64,000 bases of DNA from Cetobacterium ceti (GCF_900167275.1 NZ_FUWX01000005.1:124001-188000); one strand, 5' to 3'; positions 1-9,097 are shown, counted from the stretch's first letter. Notes: generated from the sequence alone by a model not told the origin. Translations and numbers: made by a program.

Positions 1-305
1 ATAAAGTTTATAGTGCTTGTTCCTCTAACACCTAATTCTTCAATTTTACTCGCCATCTCCTCAGAAGAAAAGTTTTTTCCACCTATATCTAAAAGTACAT
101 TATAGCCTTTATTTTTTTCTAAGGTTTTTATTATTTCTTCTGATTCTTTTTGAATAGAAATTTCTCTATTAGTATCGTTTCCATCCTCTTTTAATTCTAT
201 TATTTTAAGTTTTCCAAAAGCTTGCATTCTTTTACTAAACTCGTTAATTCCTTCAATAATATACTTATCTTTAATCTTTCCTATACAAACTACATTTACA
301 TTCAT
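1..305 (-). CDS. rlmH: 23S rRNA pseudouridine-1915 N3-methyltransferase RlmH (3' part outside window)
   Basis: Only the first 101 codons are present; the gene runs off the left edge. The protein begins MNVNVVCIGKIKDKYI and continues through an EFSKRM segment and an LLDIGGKNFSSEEMA segment. This matches the N-terminal half of the RlmH SPOUT family (usual length about 155-160 residues), which methylates a pseudouridine in helix 69 of 23S rRNA. The SAM-binding C-terminal knot, with its IGGS-type motif, is not in the window. Its ATG shares bases with the TGA of mutL (ATGA overlap), so the two are translationally coupled. The family call rests on partial sequence but the pattern is good. Confidence 0.85.
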   Translation of the reverse strand, partial: MNVNVVCIGKIKDKYIIEGINEFSKRMQAFGKLKIIELKEDGNDTNREISIQKESEEIIKTLEKNKGYNVLLDIGGKNFSSEEMASKIEELGVRGTSTINF

Positions 306-2050
306 TTTCTTTTAAATCCTTTTTCTACGTCGTCTAAAGTTAACTTAAATCTTATTGGCCTTCCATGGGGACAGGTATATTCACCTATTTCATGAAGTTT
401 ATCCAATAAAATTTCCATCTCTCCCATGGGTAAATATTCATGAGCTTTTATTGCCCCTTTACATGCCATGGTAATAATCATATTTTCAATAAGCACTTGG
501 CCATTTCCTCTTATATTTTTTAAATCTTCTAATAAACTTCTAAAAGTATTTTCAATACTTTCTTTAAAATCCATATTTGGAACTGCTCTTATTAAAAATT
601 CATTTTGATTAAATTCATCTATTTCAAAGGAAAACTCCCTAAGCAAATCTATATTATCAACAATTAAATCCCTTTCTTTAATAGTTACTTCTATTCTAAT
701 AGGAACTAATAGTTGCTGACTTTCTATTTTTTTCTTAGAATATTCTTTTTTAAATTTTTCATAGAGAATTCTTTCATGAACAATATGTTGATCATATAAA
801 ATTAAATCATTATCTTCTTCTACTAAAATAAAAGACTTTGAATACTGGCCAATTATTCTATAAGATTTTTTCTTAAATGATTTTATTTCTTTTTCCTCTA
901 TTAAAAAATTCTCTTTAATATTTTTTTCTTCCTTTAGATTAGAATATTCTTTTAAATCTGTCAAAGATTTTTTTTCTTTTTCTACAGAAAAATCTATTTT
1001 TTTAGGCTCTAATATATAATTTTCAAAATCTAAAAAATTATGTTTTTCCTCGTTTTTAGGATTTTCAGAATAATTAAACGTGACAAATTCTTCATCCTCT
1101 TTTAAAATCAGATTTATTTCTTCTAAAATTAAATTATAAATATTTTCTTCATCTTCAAATTTTACTATTTTTTTAGAAGGATGTACATTAATATCTATAG
1201 TTTTAGGATCTAATTTTAAAAATATTAAAGCAAAGGGGTATTTTCCCTTCATAAGTTTTGTATAATAGCCATCTAATATAGCTTTTTCAACTATTTTTGA
1301 TTTTACAGGTCTTCCATTTACAAATATATATATAGAATCCTTATTCGACTTAACAAGAGAAATATTACCTAAATAACCATATTTAAATTTTTTTAAATTT
1401 TTTAAAGTATTTCTTCCAAAAATATCTAAAATTGCATTTTCCATTCCACGACCACTAGTTCTAAATACCTCTTTATTCTCTATAACTAAAACTATTGATA
1501 CTTCAGGATTTGAAAGTGCTTCTCTTATAACTATATCCTTTATATTCCCATACTCCGTATTTGCTTTTCTTAAAAATTTTAATCTAGCTGGAGTATTAAA
1601 AAAAAGTTCTTTAATCTCAATTTCTGTTCCCTTTCCCATGGAACATTCTTTTAAATTTGTGATTTTTCCACCTGTGATAGCTACTAAATTTCCATTTTCT
1701 ATATTTTCTTTTTTACTTGAAATGGTCATTTTAGAAACTGCTCCTATAGAAGATAAGGCCTCTCCTCTGAAACCATATGTAAATAAATTATAAAGGTCCT
1801 CCTTTGTTGAGATTTTACTTGTAGCATGTCTTTCCACAGACAAAAGTAAATCCTCTTCATCCATTCCATCACCATTATCATTTATCTTTACATATCTTCC
1901 TCCAGATTTTACCTCTATTTTTATATAGGTACTATTTGCATCTAAGGAATTTTCTAATAACTCTTTTATCATACTAGCAGGATTTTCTACAACTTCTCCT
2001 GCAGCAATTATATTGGCAACAGATTCATCTAATATTTTTATTCTTCCCAT
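302..2050 (-). CDS. mutL: DNA mismatch repair protein MutL (endonuclease type)
   Basis: MutL links mismatch recognition by MutS to strand incision. The N-terminal GHKL ATPase shows IAAGEVVENPASMIKELLEN, then DNGDGM and GFRGEALSSI. The C-terminal dimerisation domain carries DQHIVHERILYE near residue 420, which fits the DQHA-x2-E-x4-E endonuclease signature. It also has ACKGAIKAHE and CPHGRP. Such MutLs nick DNA themselves and belong to bacteria without MutH. The open frame can extend five codons upstream to a TTG, but the ATG at 2050 is preceded by GGGGGT at good spacing and gives the usual MGRIKILDE start (582 residues). No mutS is adjacent. rlmH overlaps its stop by four bases. Well-conserved family. 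Confidence 0.95.
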   Translation of the reverse strand: MGRIKILDESVANIIAAGEVVENPASMIKELLENSLDANSTYIKIEVKSGGRYVKINDNGDGMDEEDLLLSVERHATSKISTKEDLYNLFTYGFRGEALSSIGAVSKMTISSKKENIENGNLVAITGGKITNLKECSMGKGTEIEIKELFFNTPARLKFLRKANTEYGNIKDIVIREALSNPEVSIVLVIENKEVFRTSGRGMENAILDIFGRNTLKNLKKFKYGYLGNISLVKSNKDSIYIFVNGRPVKSKIVEKAILDGYYTKLMKGKYPFALIFLKLDPKTIDINVHPSKKIVKFEDEENIYNLILEEINLILKEDEEFVTFNYSENPKNEEKHNFLDFENYILEPKKIDFSVEKEKKSLTDLKEYSNLKEEKNIKENFLIEEKEIKSFKKKSYRIIGQYSKSFILVEEDNDLILYDQHIVHERILYEKFKKEYSKKKIESQQLLVPIRIEVTIKERDLIVDNIDLLREFSFEIDEFNQNEFLIRAVPNMDFKESIENTFRSLLEDLKNIRGNGQVLIENMIITMACKGAIKAHEYLPMGEMEILLDKLHEIGEYTCPHGRPIRFKLTLDDVEKGFKRK

Positions 2051-2153
2051 AATATCTACCCCCAATAAAATACATGCGATTTCTATTATCTTATATATTT
2101 TAAATTATTTCAACTATTTTTTTCTATTATTATATTGCTATTTCCTATTGATT

Positions 2154-2183
2154 TTGACATAATAATATTGATATTATTATTAA
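2154..2183 (+). promoter_or_regulatory. Promoter for the TPR protein / recJ pair
   Basis: A consensus -35 TTGACA at 2154-2159 is followed by TATTAA (2178-2183, 18-base spacing) or TATTAT (2175-2180, 15-base spacing). A strong AGGAGG ribosome binding site lies at 2192-2197, just before the ATG at 2202. Read by eye; the exact -10 is uncertain because the region is AT-only. Confidence 0.55.
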
Positions 2184-2201
2184 TTCCTTTTAGGAGGACA
2201 C

Positions 2202-4049
2202 ATGTTAAAAAAATTTATAAATATATTTCTTTATTTTTTTATTTTTACCTTAACCTATACTTATAGTATACAAGATTATCTTTTATTTCAAAGTGGTAAA
2301 GTAGACTTTTTAAATAAAGATTATTCCCTAGCAGAACTAAAATTTTCAACCTATAGAAATAATTTTAAAAATTCTGCACCTCTTGTAAGTAACTATGGTA
2401 ATTTTTATTTTGGTATGAATTATTATTATTTAAAAAATTATCCTAAAGCTATTTTTTATTTAACTCAAGGTGTTTATATTCCTAAAAATCATTATATGAT
2501 AAAAAATCCAAAATTTAATTTTTTCCAATATAAAAGAGATTTTTATTTAGGAAAATCTTATTATGAGATAAAAGATTTTAAAAAAGGAGATTTACATTTT
2601 AAAAATTTAATTTTAAATTATTATTCTCCTGAACTTGGTTATTTTGAAAAACAGGCTCTTGAAATTTTAGAAAAAAACAATATCTATTATTCCTATATTA
2701 AAGAAATAAAATATTATGAGGATTTTACAAATATTTCAAAAGTAAAAACTGAAGATTTAATATCAATTGGTGATTTTTTTATTTCTAAAAATGATTATGT
2801 AAATTCCCTAAAGATTTTTGAAAAGTTATATCCTAATTTTGATAAAAATCAAAGTATAAAATTTAAATATGCTCTTTCTCTTTTAAAAAATAAAGAGTAT
2901 TTAAAAGTAATTGATTTAACTCAAAATTTAGAAATTTATGGAAATGATAATCTTTTTTATCTACGTGGAAAAGCCTTTGAAGAGTTAAGAAATTTTTCTG
3001 CTGCTATTGATAATTTTTCCAAAGTAAAATTTGGTGAATATAAACATATAGCCTTTGAAGAAAAAGTAAACTTATATTACATTTTAGGTGAACATTATAA
3101 AGTTGTCTCTCTTTTAAAAAATCATAAGGATCAAAATTTTGATGAAAAAGTTTTATTTTTAAATTCCTATATACATTTAAGAAATAAAAAACAATTTTTA
3201 AATTATAGTGAGAATTTTATTCAAGATTATCCTTATACCTTTGAAAGTGGAGTATATTCCCTTATTAGAAATAATTTAATAAATAATAACAAAAATCCTT
3301 GGGATATTTCTGATTACAATTCATTTTACTTGATAAATTTAATTGTAAATTCCTATGTAAATAATTTAAAACCCTATAGAGAAAATTCTCAATTGGAAAA
3401 AAAAGAAATTGAACTACAAGGGCTTTTTAAAATAGCGCAATTGCAAGATGAACAACTTTTAATCCTAGCTATTAACAATAATGAATTAGGTCTTGTAAAC
3501 AGTGATACTAATACAGAGATTACTAAAAGTGCCATATATGCTTCTGGGAAGTTTTATGATTTAGCCCTTGAGAATTCTCAAAAACAAAAAAATATTTTTT
3601 ATCAATATTCTAATTTAATTCATTATCTTTTCCCAAAATATTATGAAAAGAAAATAAATTATTTTTGTAAGCTTTATGATATACCAAATAATTTAGTTTA
3701 CTCTATAATTTTAAGCACTAGTAAATTTAAAAGTGATTATTATTCCACAGATTATAAAATAGGTCTTATGGCTTTAACTCCAGATTTTTCAATTCCCATT
3801 GAAAATCTTTTAAATCCTGATACTAATTTAAATTTGGGAATAGAAAAGTTAAGTGAAATTTATAATAAAAATAAAGGTGATACTTTAAAAACCTTAATTG
3901 AATATACCCAAGGAAAAGAGATTTTAAACTCTATTTTCTTTGAAAAAGATGGAGATATTGATTTAAATAAAATCAAAGATATTCCCCTTAGAAAAAATAT
4001 TCAATCTCTTATGTATAACTATGCATTTTACAATAGTTTATACAATTAA
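2202..4049 (+). CDS. Periplasmic TPR protein with a degenerate lytic-transglycosylase domain
   Basis: A 615-residue protein with a hydrophobic N-terminal export signal (about residues 5-22), so probably periplasmic or membrane-tethered. The middle contains many degenerate TPR helices, for example DYSLAELKFSTYR, NYPKAIFYLTQGV, DYVNSLKIFEKLYP and NFSAAIDNFSKV. The C-terminal 110 residues resemble the SLT fold of soluble lytic transglycosylases: SIILSTSKF, GLMALTPDF and NLNLGIEKLSEIYN match AIIRQESxF, GLMQLxP and NIxLGxxYL. The catalytic Glu of the ESxF motif is Thr506 here, so cleavage of peptidoglycan by the usual mechanism is unlikely. A binding or scaffold role is inference. It has a strong promoter and AGGAGG site, and recJ follows after 21 bases, probably co-transcribed. 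Confidence 0.7.
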   Translation: MLKKFINIFLYFFIFTLTYTYSIQDYLLFQSGKVDFLNKDYSLAELKFSTYRNNFKNSAPLVSNYGNFYFGMNYYYLKNYPKAIFYLTQGVYIPKNHYMIKNPKFNFFQYKRDFYLGKSYYEIKDFKKGDLHFKNLILNYYSPELGYFEKQALEILEKNNIYYSYIKEIKYYEDFTNISKVKTEDLISIGDFFISKNDYVNSLKIFEKLYPNFDKNQSIKFKYALSLLKNKEYLKVIDLTQNLEIYGNDNLFYLRGKAFEELRNFSAAIDNFSKVKFGEYKHIAFEEKVNLYYILGEHYKVVSLLKNHKDQNFDEKVLFLNSYIHLRNKKQFLNYSENFIQDYPYTFESGVYSLIRNNLINNNKNPWDISDYNSFYLINLIVNSYVNNLKPYRENSQLEKKEIELQGLFKIAQLQDEQLLILAINNNELGLVNSDTNTEITKSAIYASGKFYDLALENSQKQKNIFYQYSNLIHYLFPKYYEKKINYFCKLYDIPNNLVYSIILSTSKFKSDYYSTDYKIGLMALTPDFSIPIENLLNPDTNLNLGIEKLSEIYNKNKGDTLKTLIEYTQGKEILNSIFFEKDGDIDLNKIKDIPLRKNIQSLMYNYAFYNSLYN

Positions 4050-4070
4050 AAATTTAAGAAAGGATTTAAA

Positions 4071-6629
4071 ATGAGAAATACAAAATGGATATATAAAACC
4101 TATGAAAAATTAGATTCAAATATAAATTTTGACAAGGATATTTTATCTATTCTTGCCAGTAGAAATATAAGTACTAAAGAAGAAGTTCATAAATTTTTAA
4201 ATGGAACAATTGAACATCTCCCTAATCCTCTTAATTTTACCGATATTGAAAAAGCTAGAGATTATATTTTAAGAATAGCTAAAGAAAATAAATCTATTTG
4301 GATTTATGGGGATTATGATGTAGATGGTATAACTTCAACCTCTCTTTTATATCTAGGACTTAAAGAACTAGGTATTGATGTTAATTACTATATTCCCCTA
4401 AGAGATGAGGGATATGGTCTTAATAAAGAAGCCATATCACATATTAAAGAACAAGGTGGGAATTTAATTATCACTGTTGATTGTGGAATATCTTCCCATG
4501 AAGAAGTTGAATTTTGTAATAGCTTAGGAATGGATATTATTATAACTGATCACCATGAAATAAATCACGGAATTCCCAATGCTTATGCCACAATAAATCC
4601 TAAACGTTTAGATAATATAGATTCTTTTAATCTTTTAGCAGGTGTAGGAACTGCTTTTATGTTACTTCTTTCTCTTTTTGAAGTAAAAAATAAAAAGGAA
4701 GAAGCTTATAAATATTTAGATATTGTTGCCATAGGAACCATTGCAGATATTGTTCCTCTTGTAGGATATAATAGAATTATTGCTAAGTATGGTCTTAATC
4801 TTTTAAAAAGTAGTAAATGGCTTGGCTTAAATATGCTTTTAAAAAGAATATTTGAAAATCCCCAAGAAAAGAAATTTGATACTTATGATGTAGGATTTAT
4901 AATAGCTCCTATTTTCAATGCTGCAGGGAGACTTGAAGATGCTAAAATGGGAGTAGATCTTTTTACAAGTGAAGATCATGTTAAATGTGATAATTTAATT
5001 TATAATTTAATAAATAAAAATAGTGAAAGAAAAACTATTCAAGATGAAATTTTAGAAAAAGCTTTAAATAAAATTGAACTTAAAAATTTAGATAAAAAAA
5101 ATGTAATTGTAGTTGCAGAGGAAAATTTTCATCATGGAGTAATTGGGATTGTAGCTTCTAAAATTGTTGATAGATTCTATAAGCCCACTATAATAATGGA
5201 AATTAAACCCCAGGAAGGCATTGCTACAGCCTCTTGTAGAAGTATTGAAGGGTTCAACATAATAGAAGCCCTAAACTCTTTCCCTGAGCTTTTTACAAAG
5301 TATGGAGGCCATGCTGGTGCTGCTGGTTTTTCCATTCCAATTGAAAATATAGATATTTTTGAAGAAAAAATAAACTCCTATGCTGAAGAGGTCTTAAATT
5401 CTTCAGACTTTATAAAACCCATTAAAATTGATAGGGAAGTTTCTTTTTATAAAATTTCCTATGATCTTTTGGATAAATTATCTTTCCTTGAACCTTTCGG
5501 TTTTGGGAATCCAGCTCCTTTATTTGCTGTAACAAATTGTAAATACAGTAATTTACGAGCAATTGGAAAAGAAAAAAATCATTTAATGTTAAATTTAAAT
5601 AAAGATGAAGTGGAAATAAAAAATTGTGTATGGTTTAACAGTGAAGATATGTTAGAAACTATAAAATCATCCTCAGAATTAGATGTTGTTTTTAAATTAA
5701 AATTAGAAACCTATAAGGATAAGTATCAATATAAAATTTTTATAGAAGACATCAAGCCATCTAAAGAGAAAATTAATTATAATAAGGAGATGATTAATCT
5801 TTATAATTTAAATTTCCCTTTAGAAACTGTAATTTATACTCGTAGAGATTTATCTCAAATACCACTTACTATTAACTTTAAAAATAATGAGGTAAATATT
5901 TTTTCTGGTATGTCTTTAGTGGCTTATTTAGATCCTCAAATACAATATATTTTAAAAACTTTAAAAGATAAGTATAATTTTAATTTTAAAGTTAAAATTA
6001 AAAAAATTCTTCCTAAAATGGAAAATTTTAATAACCATATTTTAATTGAAAGAGATTATGATTTTAAATCCTATTCCATTAAACCTGGAGATCTATTTAA
6101 AGATATTAAACAATATTTAATCGGAGATTTTAATTATAATTATATTCAAAAAAATATTTTAAGTTCTATTTTCAAAGAGAAAAAAAATACTATTGGTATT
6201 CTTGAAAAAAATAGAGGCATAAATACAATTATAAAAACAATTGGTTTATTTTATAAATCTATTGGAAAAAAAGCTCTTTTAATCGGAGATGAATTGGATT
6301 CTCATTTAGATAATTTTATTTTTACAAATAATAAATATTTAGAAAATTATGACTTTTATATTTATTTAAATAAAAAACCAGAAAATACTACAAACAACAA
6401 TATTTTAGTTTTATCTGAAATAGATATAAAAATAGAAAACTTTAATATAATAAAAGATTCTTTTGTCATTCCTAAAAATATTGTTTTCCTTGAAAATGAT
6501 GAAGACCTATTTTCACAAAAATTTATTTATTCTAAAAAATTGCCCTTAGAAGAGAAAATTTCTATTCAAAAAACTTTGAATACTATGGAAAAAATATATT
6601 CTACAAAAGATATTTTAGTAATTTTATAA
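4071..6629 (+). CDS. recJ: Single-stranded-DNA exonuclease RecJ with a long C-terminal extension
   Basis: RecJ degrades single-stranded DNA 5' to 3' in recombination and mismatch repair. DHH-family motifs are clear: WIYGDYDVDGITST, TVDCGIS, ITDHHE, and GGHAGAAGF of the DHHA1 domain. An OB-like domain follows, ending near residue 565. The remaining roughly 285 residues exceed the E. coli-type length (about 575) and are rich in Lys, Asn and Ile. Within them, YIQKNILSSIF...GILEKNRGINT (near residues 695-718) has the layout of a helicase Q motif plus a ruined P-loop; the rest is not recognised. Firmicute RecJ proteins also carry C-terminal extensions. The start is supported by an AAGAAAGGA-type site. 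The RecJ call is secure; the tail is not. Confidence 0.94.
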   Translation: MRNTKWIYKTYEKLDSNINFDKDILSILASRNISTKEEVHKFLNGTIEHLPNPLNFTDIEKARDYILRIAKENKSIWIYGDYDVDGITSTSLLYLGLKELGIDVNYYIPLRDEGYGLNKEAISHIKEQGGNLIITVDCGISSHEEVEFCNSLGMDIIITDHHEINHGIPNAYATINPKRLDNIDSFNLLAGVGTAFMLLLSLFEVKNKKEEAYKYLDIVAIGTIADIVPLVGYNRIIAKYGLNLLKSSKWLGLNMLLKRIFENPQEKKFDTYDVGFIIAPIFNAAGRLEDAKMGVDLFTSEDHVKCDNLIYNLINKNSERKTIQDEILEKALNKIELKNLDKKNVIVVAEENFHHGVIGIVASKIVDRFYKPTIIMEIKPQEGIATASCRSIEGFNIIEALNSFPELFTKYGGHAGAAGFSIPIENIDIFEEKINSYAEEVLNSSDFIKPIKIDREVSFYKISYDLLDKLSFLEPFGFGNPAPLFAVTNCKYSNLRAIGKEKNHLMLNLNKDEVEIKNCVWFNSEDMLETIKSSSELDVVFKLKLETYKDKYQYKIFIEDIKPSKEKINYNKEMINLYNLNFPLETVIYTRRDLSQIPLTINFKNNEVNIFSGMSLVAYLDPQIQYILKTLKDKYNFNFKVKIKKILPKMENFNNHILIERDYDFKSYSIKPGDLFKDIKQYLIGDFNYNYIQKNILSSIFKEKKNTIGILEKNRGINTIIKTIGLFYKSIGKKALLIGDELDSHLDNFIFTNNKYLENYDFYIYLNKKPENTTNNNILVLSEIDIKIENFNIIKDSFVIPKNIVFLENDEDLFSQKFIYSKKLPLEEKISIQKTLNTMEKIYSTKDILVIL

Positions 6630-6642
6630 TATGCAAAAAAAG

Positions 6643-6666
6643 AAAGAGGGATTATTTTCCCTCTTT
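6643..6666. terminator. Shared intrinsic terminator between recJ and the tetR gene
   Basis: AAAGAGGG (6643-6650) pairs with CCCTCTTT (6659-6666) around an 8-base loop. On the minus strand it is followed by TTTCTTTTTTT, a strong terminator for the porin-tetR pair. On the plus strand the U tract is weak. The hairpin includes the last codons of the minus-strand gene. Confidence 0.8.
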
Positions 6667-7236
6667 TAAACTCTTCTTATAATTTTCAATTCTAGTATAT
6701 AACATAGTTGCTGCTCCACTCATAAGTTTCTCTTTTATAAACTCATTTGTTGGATTTTCAAAATAACCTGTGGCTATTAATGTAGCTAAACCATGTCCAT
6801 AAAACCAACATTCTAAAAATAATTCATTTTTAAAATCTGATGGTAATCCATCAAATCTTGGATCCTTCGCCATTTCATTTTTCATAAGATCTCTAAATTC
6901 TTTTAATAAAGACTTATAGGCTCTTTCTCTTAAAAAAATAGAAGTAAATAGTTGTTTTTCTTCTCTAGCAAAGGCACATAAACCTATTCCACTATTTAAA
7001 TATTTTAAATCTGTTACAGGTCTAATTACATAATCCATAAAAACTTCTTTTGCTCTATCTATAAGTTCTTTTTTTAACTCATCCATAGAACTATAGCAAC
7101 TGTATATAGGGGCTGGAGAAGCATTTAGGGCTTTAGCCAAATTCCTAGCAGTGATAGCTTCTAAACCATTTTTTTCAAATAGTTCAAAGGCTTTGTTATG
7201 AATTTGCTCCCTAGTAAATATAGCTTTTTTTGGCAT
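6652..7236 (-). CDS. TetR/AcrR-family transcriptional regulator
   Basis: A 194-residue protein. The N-terminal helix-turn-helix (about residues 8-55) reads FTREQIHNKAFELFEKNG, then ITARNLAKALNASPAPIYSCY, the standard TetR pattern. The C-terminal ligand domain is not assignable to a subfamily. It lies 24 bases downstream of the FadL-type porin gene on the same strand with its own AGGAGG site, so the two are probably one operon. An imperfect palindrome just upstream of the porin gene (8532-8559) is a natural candidate operator. Autoregulation together with the porin, perhaps in response to a hydrophobic ligand taken up by it, is inference. Confidence 0.85.
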   Translation of the reverse strand: MPKKAIFTREQIHNKAFELFEKNGLEAITARNLAKALNASPAPIYSCYSSMDELKKELIDRAKEVFMDYVIRPVTDLKYLNSGIGLCAFAREEKQLFTSIFLRERAYKSLLKEFRDLMKNEMAKDPRFDGLPSDFKNELFLECWFYGHGLATLIATGYFENPTNEFIKEKLMSGAATMLYTRIENYKKSLKEGK

Positions 7237-7260
7237 AATCTCTCCTCCTTTTATTTATAA

Positions 7261-8499
7261 TTAAAATCTTTTTGTAAATCCTAAACCAACACTTCTAATA
7301 TCTTTCTTATATGTATTTCCATTATAAGTTTTAGTATCATAGAAGTAATGAGTATATGAAACAATCCATTCTGTTGAATCATTTTGTTTATATTTAAATC
7401 CTGTTGCTGCCATTTTAGAATCTAGAGCATATTCAGTTGGTGAGAAATGATCTCCCTTAGCTCCTGTATCTGCATAATTTCCTCCAACAAGCCATGACCA
7501 TTTTGGAGTTAATTGGTACTCAGAGCCTACTGAAACTTCCCATCCATTATCATAATCTACAGAACTTTGTATCTTATCCATTTTAGCTTGTTTATTAAAG
7601 TAATAATTTCCTCCAACATAAGTTGTCCATCTATCTGTTACTTTATATGATGCTCCCAATGCTAAAATAGCTGGTAAGTCTCTTCTCTCTTTTGTTCCAT
7701 CTTTATATACTTTATATGTTCCTAATAATACTGTTGAGATATTTGTTTTCCCCAGTATTTTTGAATTATCATCAATATTTGCCTTTGTTTTAAAGTTTAA
7801 ATTAACTTGAGAATCATATCTCATTCCAATATTTAATCTATCTGTTGGTGCATAGTTTAAACCTAATTGGAATCCTGCTCCATAGGCTGTTCTTTCTGAA
7901 TCGATAGAAGCTTCTCCATTAAATAATGAATTTGGTTTTTTAAAATTAGCTTTTGCCTCTAGTCTTCTAACTCCATAAATTCCTCTTACGGCTGCTGATG
8001 CTGACCATTGATTATTTATTTTCCAAACCTTACCAAAAGTTGTCTGTAAATATCTATTTTCACCTTTTACATCATTATTTAATATTTTATTTACATCTAT
8101 TCCAAACATTTTCCCTAAAGGTATCCCATTTTTATAGTGTAAAGATGCTCCTCCACCTATGGCACCCATTGTCCAATAAAGTCCATCTCCATTCCCATCA
8201 ACTTTATATAATGCTAAGTTTGGTACTGGTGATGAAAGATCTGCCTTATATTTTTTCCCATTTGTTATACTTTGTTCCCCAAAGGCATACTGTACTCCAC
8301 CTGTTACATATATTCCCTCTTGTAATTTAGATATTCCTGCTGGGTTAAAATATACTGTTGAACTTGTATTTATAGCTCCCTGTTGTGCTGGGTTTGCTCC
8401 ATACTCAGGTGTGTAGTTTTGTATATGATCTATAGAAGCTCCAAAAGCTGATATCCCCGATACTAATAAAGCTGCAACTGTTAATTTTGCTCTTTTCAT
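7261..8499 (-). CDS. Outer-membrane protein of the FadL/OmpP1/TodX transport family
   Basis: 412 residues with a cleavable signal peptide ending near AFGA (about residue 21). The mature start contains EYGANPAQQGAI and STVYFNPAGISKL, the conserved NPAG segment of the FadL/OmpP1 family. Long amphipathic beta-strand stretches and a terminal Phe (GLGFTKRF) fit an outer-membrane barrel. Members carry long-chain fatty acids or other hydrophobic compounds across the outer membrane; the substrate here cannot be told. The gene supports a diderm host. GGAGGG precedes the ATG. The adjacent tetR is probably co-transcribed. An antisense open frame at 7998-8330 is a shadow. Confidence 0.88.
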   Translation of the reverse strand: MKRAKLTVAALLVSGISAFGASIDHIQNYTPEYGANPAQQGAINTSSTVYFNPAGISKLQEGIYVTGGVQYAFGEQSITNGKKYKADLSSPVPNLALYKVDGNGDGLYWTMGAIGGGASLHYKNGIPLGKMFGIDVNKILNNDVKGENRYLQTTFGKVWKINNQWSASAAVRGIYGVRRLEAKANFKKPNSLFNGEASIDSERTAYGAGFQLGLNYAPTDRLNIGMRYDSQVNLNFKTKANIDDNSKILGKTNISTVLLGTYKVYKDGTKERRDLPAILALGASYKVTDRWTTYVGGNYYFNKQAKMDKIQSSVDYDNGWEVSVGSEYQLTPKWSWLVGGNYADTGAKGDHFSPTEYALDSKMAATGFKYKQNDSTEWIVSYTHYFYDTKTYNGNTYKKDIRSVGLGFTKRF

Positions 8500-8531
8500 T
8501 AATTTCCCTCCAAATAATTTTGTAAAATAAA

Positions 8532-8559
8532 ATTACTTATGTTTTATTACCTATGTAAT
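8532..8559. promoter_or_regulatory. Imperfect palindrome upstream of the porin gene; candidate TetR operator
   Basis: Half-site ATTACTTATGT (8532-8542) is matched at 9 of 11 positions by the reverse complement of ACCTATGTAAT (8549-8559), with a 6-base spacer. It ends about 33 bases upstream of the porin start, next to a minus-strand TTATAT/TATATT -10-like element. A regulator bound here would block transcription. Assignment to the neighbouring TetR protein is inference. Confidence 0.5.
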
Positions 8560-8579
8560 ATAACATCTGTTTTATAAAA

Positions 8580-8614
8580 ATAAATTAAAAAATAATTAAT
8601 TTATTTTAATTTAT
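8580..8614 (-). terminator. AT-only inverted repeat after folA
   Basis: The bases at 8580-8595 and 8601-8614 can form an A/T-only stem, followed on the minus strand by TTTTTAT. It may weakly end the trmL-folA transcript. Base composition alone makes such repeats common, so confidence is low. Confidence 0.3.
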
Positions 8615-8632
8615 TATTTAGAGGACAAATTT

Positions 8633-9097
8633 TTATATTTTTACAAATTCTATATATATAAAATCTTTATATTCTTTTTCATAAATTTTATGAAAATTTT
8701 TCCAATTAACTTCTGGAAAATAACAATCTCCATCATATGAATCTTTTAAGAAAGATATATATAATTTATCTGCGTATTCTATACCTTCTAAATAAAGTTG
8801 TCCTCCGCCTATTATATATATATCCCCTGTATTTTTTTTTCCTACTTCCAGCCCTAGTTTTAAAGATTCACAAACTGTAATCCCATTTTTTTCTAATTCT
8901 TTGTTTCTGCTTATTACTATATTGTTTCTATTAGGTAAAGGTCTACCTATGCTTTCATAGGTTTTTCTTCCCATTATAACTGTGCTATTTAATGTTTTTT
9001 TCTTAAAAATTTCCATATCTTCTGGAATATTCCAAGGGATTTGTCCTTTAGAACCAATAACATTATTTTTTCCAATAGCAGCTATAACTATAATCAC
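8633..9097 (-). CDS. folA: Dihydrofolate reductase
   Basis: Reduces dihydrofolate to tetrahydrofolate with NADPH and is the trimethoprim target. The 154-residue protein shows the canonical order: IAAIGKNNVIG, IPWNIPEDM (substrate-binding Trp-x-x-Pro-Glu-Asp), VIMGRKTYESIG, PLPNRNNIVISR, IYIIGGGQLY (cofactor-binding) and a final beta strand. Length is typical. The start is a GTG that overlaps the TAG stop of trmL by one base, with GGAG about ten bases upstream, so the two are coupled. No thyA is adjacent. Confidence 0.95.
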   Translation of the reverse strand: MIIVIAAIGKNNVIGSKGQIPWNIPEDMEIFKKKTLNSTVIMGRKTYESIGRPLPNRNNIVISRNKELEKNGITVCESLKLGLEVGKKNTGDIYIIGGGQLYLEGIEYADKLYISFLKDSYDGDCYFPEVNWKNFHKIYEKEYKDFIYIEFVKI

